64,000 bases of DNA, from positions 124,001-188,000 of the forward strand of contig JASXSV010000004.1 of assembly GCA_030674915.1 (NCBI GenBank), in the 5' to 3' direction. This stretch comes from Candidatus Endonucleibacter bathymodioli (lineage in GTDB: Bacteria > Pseudomonadota > Gammaproteobacteria > Pseudomonadales > Endozoicomonadaceae). Below are positions 60,098-64,000 of this stretch, in pieces; positions within the stretch are counted from its first letter, which is position 1, and every line of letters starts with the position of its first letter. The notes beneath the pieces were generated by a model, which saw nothing but the letters and a program-made list of their open reading frames with translations, was not told the origin of the DNA and did no database searches. Position numbers and translations under genes: made by a program.

Positions 60098-61683
60098 CCG
60101 CGGGTCGTGTAATTGGCCAGCACATCCAAAATAAAACCTTCTTCAATCGCCTGCTTCATGCTGTACAAATGAAACGGCTCAAAGCTGCCATCCGCCTGCT
60201 TTTGTCCAAATTTCTCCAACGTGGTGTTCTTGGGCGTGGCGGTGAAAGCCAGATAAGACGCATTACCTCGCATTTTGCGGCTTTGCATGGCCTCAATAAT
60301 CTTGTCCTGCAGTCCACCGCTTCGCTGTCGCTCATCCCCATGGCGCGGTTCATGTTGTCATGCGCCGTGCCGCTTTGTGAGCTGTGTGCCTCGTCAATAA
60401 TCACGGCGAATTTTTTATCACTTAGATCGGAAATTCCCTCGATAATGAACGGGAATTTCTGGATGGTGGTGATGATGATTTTTTTGCCATCTTCCAGTGC
60501 GCTCTTCAATTCGCGCGAATTTTGCACCGGAGCGATGATGTTTTTTACCTCGGAAAACTCCTTGATGTTTTCGCGCAACTGCTTGTCGAGCAAGCGTCGA
60601 TCCGTCACCACGATCACGCTATCAAACAGCGGTTTTTCTTGTCCGGTCTGGTAGGTTTCAATCAGCTGGAACGCCGGCCAAGTGATCGAGTTTGATTTAC
60701 CCGAACTGGCCGAATGCTGAATCAAATAGGTTTGCCCCGCGCCATGGGTCGCCGCATGGTCAATCAACCGGCGCACCACGTCGAGCTGATGATAGCGCGG
60801 GAAAAACAGCGTGCGTTTTGCCAGAGGGTCTTTGGGCGCACCGTCAAGGCGCACAAAATGCTGAATGATGTTGGCGAGACTTTTAGGAGCGAACACCTCT
60901 TCCCACAAATACGCACTCTTGTGGCCTCCGCCAGTGGGGGAAAGGTTGGGTGGGTTGCCCGCACCGTGATTATGTCCCTTGTTGAACGGTAGGAAAAACG
61001 TCGCCTTGCCCGCCAGTTTGGTGGTCATATACACTTCGTCCGTGTCCACCGCCATATGCACCAGACAACGACCAAATTGCAGTAGAGGTTGTTTTGATGT
61101 CGCGGTCATCCGTGTATTGCTTGGTGCCGTGATAGCGGGCATTCTGTCCGGTCCACGGGTTTTTCAGCTCCAGCGACACCAGCGCGATACCGTTGATGAG
61201 CACCATGTCGATTTCTTGCAGCGGGCTGGCGAGGGAATAGCGCACTTGGCGGGTGACGCTGAAAATATTGGCGGCGAAATTGTAGACCACAGATTGGGAC
61301 GAGCTGGCAAGCGGTGCGGGGTACATTAGGTTGAAGAACGCATCATCCACCGCTAAGCCCTTTTTCAGCAGGTGCAAAATACCGTGTTTTTTGATCAACC
61401 GATCTAAGCGCTCAAGGATTTTGCGTTGCCAGTCGGGGTATTTGCGCAGCTTTTCAAGGTCATCGGTCTGCGTTGCCTCAAGGAATTGCCAGAACCTAAT
61501 GGTGTCTATGGCAAACTGTGCATCAAAGTCACCGGCAAAACCCATCACAAACTGTTGGTTTGTGTCGGAGGAAAGGCTCGCTTCACGCACATTATCCGCC
61601 TTTAATTCTTCCAAACATTGCCCGGTAAGGGCTTTTTCAATTAAGGCTTCCAACGCTTGTTCATTGGTTTTGCTGACCATCAT
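60098..61683 (-). pseudogene. hsdR: type I restriction subunit HsdR, frameshifted and truncated by IS30
   Basis: Starts with MMVSKTNEQALEALIEKAL at 61683. The nuclease region ALVSLELKNPWTGQNARYHG and the helicase motifs LIQHSASSGKSNSITWPA (the usual second Gly of the P-loop is Ser) and VIIDEAHSSQSGTAHDN can be read. An extra A near 61090 shifts the frame after YTDDRDIK; another shift near 60315 separates DEAH from the following YLAFTATPKNTTLEKFG. The gene ends abruptly at the IS30 border at 60098, so the C-terminal half is gone. Restriction activity is lost. Confidence 0.9.
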
Positions 61684-62050
61684 TTGCCCTCCGTATGTTT
61701 TGCTATCCGCTTCTTGATTTCCCGATCAAAATCAGATTCGATCCGTTGTTGCTTATTAAACTGCTCCTACTCAGAAAACGCCTTTATTCTGCCTGCTTGC
61801 GTGATATTTTGCCGTAGCCTTCCAACACTTTCTATTCATTAAACGCCAGAAACTTATTCACACTATCAGCAAAACGTTCCATGCTAAATTCATTGCGCCG
61901 TTCGATAATGCCTTCGATATAATCAAAAAAAGCCGATACCGTGCGCTCCAACTGTTTAATCTCTTTCTCATTGAGATAATTATTAACCCACCACAGTATC
62001 GGATTTTAACATCCCTGCGGTGCATTTTTGTAGCTATTCATGCCCATGAG
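61680..62050 (-). pseudogene. RhuM-family protein, C-terminal remnant
   Basis: Fragments in order match the C-terminus of the RhuM family often found inside type I restriction operons: MGMNSYKNAPQG, then YLNEKEIKQLERTVSAFFDY, FSMERFADSVNKFLAFNE, stop, KVLEGYGKISRKQAE, frameshift, and EQFNKQQRIESDFDREIKKR. Three stops and at least two frameshifts break it. Its end overlaps the hsdR start by ATGA, showing the old coupled operon. The N-terminal part is missing: hsdS sequence is joined directly to it near 62050. Confidence 0.75.
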
Positions 62051-62495
62051 GGGCTGTTTGATGGTTATTCAAATCACTTTGCGTCATGCTTGGAAGTGCC
62101 GTTGAGGTCGAATAATAAGGGAACGGTATTTGCTTGGATGAATAGAAAATGTATCTGATATCATTTTTTGAATTCAGGTTCGCGTAGAACATTGTATCAA
62201 CAGTCCAAAATTTTCCTAAAATCAACAGCGGTTTATCAATTGTCCCCTTTCTGCCTAGTAGGATTGCATCACCGTCAAATAAATATTGAGTTGCAAAAGC
62301 AAATTGACCGCCAGACCCGTAAACGGGATAACCACTATCAGAAATGACGTGCTTATGATCATTGCCATTGTTGATTTTCAGCAAATGCTTCAACCGCTTC
62401 ACCTCCCACCCCAGCGGAATCTCCCCCAGCCATTCCACACCACTGTCCTTATATTGTGCATAGGCACTAAAAGTTGGTTTTAAATGATTCATCAC
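62034..62495 (-). pseudogene. hsdS: type I specificity subunit HsdS, N-terminal fragment
   Basis: The 153-residue frame begins MMNHLKPTFSAYAQYKDSG, followed by VEWLGEIPLGWEVKRLKHL, the conserved HsdS start. It covers the first target-recognition domain to STALPSMTQSDLNNH. It then runs at about 62050 into sequence that belongs to the neighbouring rhuM gene read out of frame. The central conserved helix, second recognition domain and second spacer are all missing, so it cannot form a normal HsdS. A fragment of this size resembles half-HsdS forms that can dimerise, but no hsdM is seen in the window. Confidence 0.82.
62458..62492 (+). repeat. 35-bp direct repeat, copy 1
   Basis: GCATAGGCACTAAAAGTTGG continuing TTTTAAATGATTCAT, identical to 63593-63627. 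It covers the first 11-12 codons of the hsdS fragment (MNHLKPTFSAYA on the minus strand). Confidence 0.97.
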
Positions 62496-63544
62496 TGCGA
62501 TTCCCCCTCACTTTTTAACGCGATCATGGCGGCGTGACGCTCCCGTTGTAATTCTCGCTTTAGCTCCGCTTCTGTCGGCAGGTAAGGCAGATATTTGGCG
62601 GCAAAAAGCTGTTTTTGATCCGTCAGTACCGAGTATTTAACAATGGCTTCGCTTTTTTCACTACAGAGGATCAGGCCAATAGTGGGGTTATCATCGGCGC
62701 TTTTGCGTTGTTCATCGTAGAGGCGTCTATAGGTATCCATCTGCCCGACATCCTGATGTTTTAATGTGCCCAGTTTGAGATCAATGAGTAAAAAACATTT
62801 GAGTTTGAAATTGTAAAAAACCAGATCAATATAGAAATCTTCATCATCAAAGCGAATACGCTGTTGGCGTTCGACAAAGGCAAAACCCTTACCCAATTCC
62901 AGTAAAAACTGTTGCAGGTGGGCGATGATCCGTTGCTCCAGCGCTGTTTCCTGATAGCTTTTGTCCTGCAAATTCAAAAAATCCAGAATATAAGGATCAC
63001 GCAGATAATCTTTAATGGTCTCCTGCAAATTTGCGGTTTTTTCCTCTGCTTCCGTTTCGACAAGCCCCTTATCTTTGCTGGCTAACAGCCTTTCGTAATA
63101 GAGCTTGCTTATTTGACGTTCAAGGGCGCGTGTGCTCCAGTTTTGTTCAATGGTTTCAGTGATATACCACTCACGGGCTTCCGTATTTTCTAAACGAATA
63201 AGGACACGGTAATGGGTCCAGCTTAATTCGGTACGCACTGCGTTCCGATTTGGAAAAGTGAGGTAAAATTGCCGCATATTACGCAAGTTTCGCACATCAA
63301 AGCCCTTGCCGTATTCTTCGCTGAGCTGCTTAGAAAGCTGTTGCAGTAGCCCTTTACCATAAGCCGCCCGTTCCTTGCCTGCCTGTTCATCTTCTATGAT
63401 AATCCGCCCAATATCCCAATAGGTCAGCACCATGGCTGAGTTGACCGCTTGCCTTACCTGCGACCTTGACTGATTGATGATGTGGCGAATATCACCCAGC
63501 AACTCTCGCTTATGGCTCACTGGATTCAAGCTGTTGTCGCTCAT
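62492..63544 (-). CDS. YhcG-type PD-(D/E)xK nuclease (DUF1016)
   Basis: 350 aa and apparently intact. The N-terminal DUF1016 helical domain shows VNSAMVLTYWDIGRIIIEDE, YGKGLLQQLSKQLSEEYGKG and LRNMRQFYLTFP. The C-terminal nuclease domain has the signature DEDFYIDLVFYNFKLKCFLL followed by IDLKLG (catalytic Asp, Asp-x-Lys). The family is found in type I restriction and other defence loci and is thought to cut DNA. It overlaps the hsdS fragment by ATGA at its 3' end. Its body lies between two 35-bp direct repeats. It is more GC-rich than the chromosome core here, like the rest of this island. Confidence 0.88.
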   Translation of the reverse strand: MSDNSLNPVSHKRELLGDIRHIINQSRSQVRQAVNSAMVLTYWDIGRIIIEDEQAGKERAAYGKGLLQQLSKQLSEEYGKGFDVRNLRNMRQFYLTFPNRNAVRTELSWTHYRVLIRLENTEAREWYITETIEQNWSTRALERQISKLYYERLLASKDKGLVETEAEEKTANLQETIKDYLRDPYILDFLNLQDKSYQETALEQRIIAHLQQFLLELGKGFAFVERQQRIRFDDEDFYIDLVFYNFKLKCFLLIDLKLGTLKHQDVGQMDTYRRLYDEQRKSADDNPTIGLILCSEKSEAIVKYSVLTDQKQLFAAKYLPYLPTEAELKRELQRERHAAMIALKSEGESQ

Positions 63545-63627
63545 TGCTTGATCCCCAAAATATCCGCCATCAGTCCTTCGGCCTGTTGTTTCGCATAGGC
63601 ACTAAAAGTTGGTTTTAAATGATTCAT
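63541..63627 (-). pseudogene. 28-codon frame starting with a duplicate hsdS 5' end
   Basis: Begins MNHLKPTFSAYA, the same as the hsdS fragment because of the 35-bp repeat, then continues KQQAEGLMADILGIKQ and stops in the YhcG start (ATGA overlap). The origin of the second half is not clear to me. It overlaps the end of the fic frame. Confidence 0.5.
63593..63627 (+). repeat. 35-bp direct repeat, copy 2
   Basis: Exact copy of 62458-62492, spaced 1135 bp from it. Between the two lies the YhcG gene. Confidence 0.97.
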
Positions 63628-64000
63628 GCCGAGATCCCTTGTTATCGAAGAGGTTTAAGTAATCGGAAAAAACAAATGTTCGGTTGCGCCGATAACCTGT
63701 CACTTCCTGTAATATTCCCTGTTCAACAAAGGCTTTGACTAAATCGTTTGCTGCTTTGCCAGAAAGCAGGGTCATAGATTCTACTTTTTTTATGTTCACA
63801 ACGGGGTCTTTAAAGAGTTCATGCAATAGCAATAGCGCATTTTTAGAACGCTTCCCCATGGAGGATACTAATTTTACTTCGATAGTTGACTTGAGCGACA
63901 TGATTTCGCGGAGCGCTGCCACGGCATTTTCTGCGGTTTCAATGATTCCCACCAGAAAAAACACAATCCACTGTTCCAGATTGTTGTTAACGCGCACGGC
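63602..64000 (-). CDS. Fic-family protein, C-terminal part (runs off the window)
   Basis: About 131 residues of the C-terminal region of a Fic/DOC protein: the end of the Fic core (RVNNNLEQWIVFFLVGIIET) and the winged-helix domain (KRSKNALLLLHELFKDPVVN, KAANDLVKAFVEQGILQEVT and GYRRNRTFVFSDYLNLF). The catalytic HPFx(D/E)GNGR motif lies outside the window. Fic proteins transfer AMP or other groups to target proteins and often sit in restriction loci. The last ~8 residues (ESFKTNF) come from the 35-bp repeat, so the natural C-terminus may have been replaced. Confidence 0.82.
   Translation of the reverse strand, partial: AVRVNNNLEQWIVFFLVGIIETAENAVAALREIMSLKSTIEVKLVSSMGKRSKNALLLLHELFKDPVVNIKKVESMTLLSGKAANDLVKAFVEQGILQEVTGYRRNRTFVFSDYLNLFDNKGSRHESFKTNF

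Overview
The window looks like a piece of an AT-rich gammaproteobacterial chromosome with a mix of conserved housekeeping genes, many decayed insertion sequences and several large secreted proteins of unknown function. The order fabA-fabB next to gpsA, fdxA-rpoS-nlpD, dnaX-ybaB with the 4.5S RNA gene alongside, and recC-recB-recD is the Pseudomonas/Oceanospirillales type. The IS load, pseudogenes, long repeat-containing gaps and eukaryote-like secreted proteins fit a host-associated, probably intracellular, bacterium. A relative of Endozoicomonas, or of an intranuclear parasite such as Endonucleobacter, would fit, but that placement is inference and not proven by the sequence.

Layout. 1-19 kb is an accessory zone: an IS256 remnant, a secreted Sel1-repeat protein, an IS5 element with an IS30 element nested in it, a shortened ferredoxin/reductase, bolA, three secreted orphan proteins (346, 397 and 302 aa), an internally deleted IS30 copy, a giant 1.3-kaa secreted orphan and three IS5-type elements or remnants. 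19.6-28 kb is housekeeping: a universal stress protein, uup, a DUF4389 protein, gpsA, fabA, fabB and an amino-acid permease. 28.2-31 kb holds an IS5 copy, fdxA and an IS256 copy with a perfect 8-bp target duplication. 31-48.4 kb holds rpoS, nlpD, eno, ybaB, dnaX (with 40 perfect hexanucleotide units), the 4.5S RNA gene, a small orphan gene and recCBD.

48.4-53.1 kb is the most unusual part. It carries a secreted protein with ten tandem eukaryote-type C2H2 zinc fingers, arranged as a duplicated five-finger block. Decayed extra fingers follow it, and a pair of ~200-bp inverted arms with IS30-like remnants brackets it. A further 543-aa secreted orphan follows. 53.6-58.9 kb holds ansA, ung, gcvT and a cold-shock/DUF1294 gene, separated by long gaps that carry a dispersed short repeat. 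59-64 kb holds the only intact transposase gene of the window (IS30), which truncates a decayed and visibly more GC-rich type I restriction island: hsdR, rhuM and hsdS remnants, an apparently intact YhcG/DUF1016 nuclease gene between 35-bp direct repeats, and the end of a fic gene.

How it works together. The conserved genes cover replication and recombination (DnaX, YbaB, RecBCD, Ung), unsaturated fatty acid and phospholipid synthesis (FabA, FabB, GpsA), stress response (RpoS, Usp, BolA), envelope splitting (NlpD) and central metabolism (Eno, GcvT, AnsA). The secreted orphans, above all the zinc-finger protein, are the candidates for acting on a eukaryotic host. Repeated IS insertion, internal IS deletion and loss of the restriction system point to ongoing genome decay.
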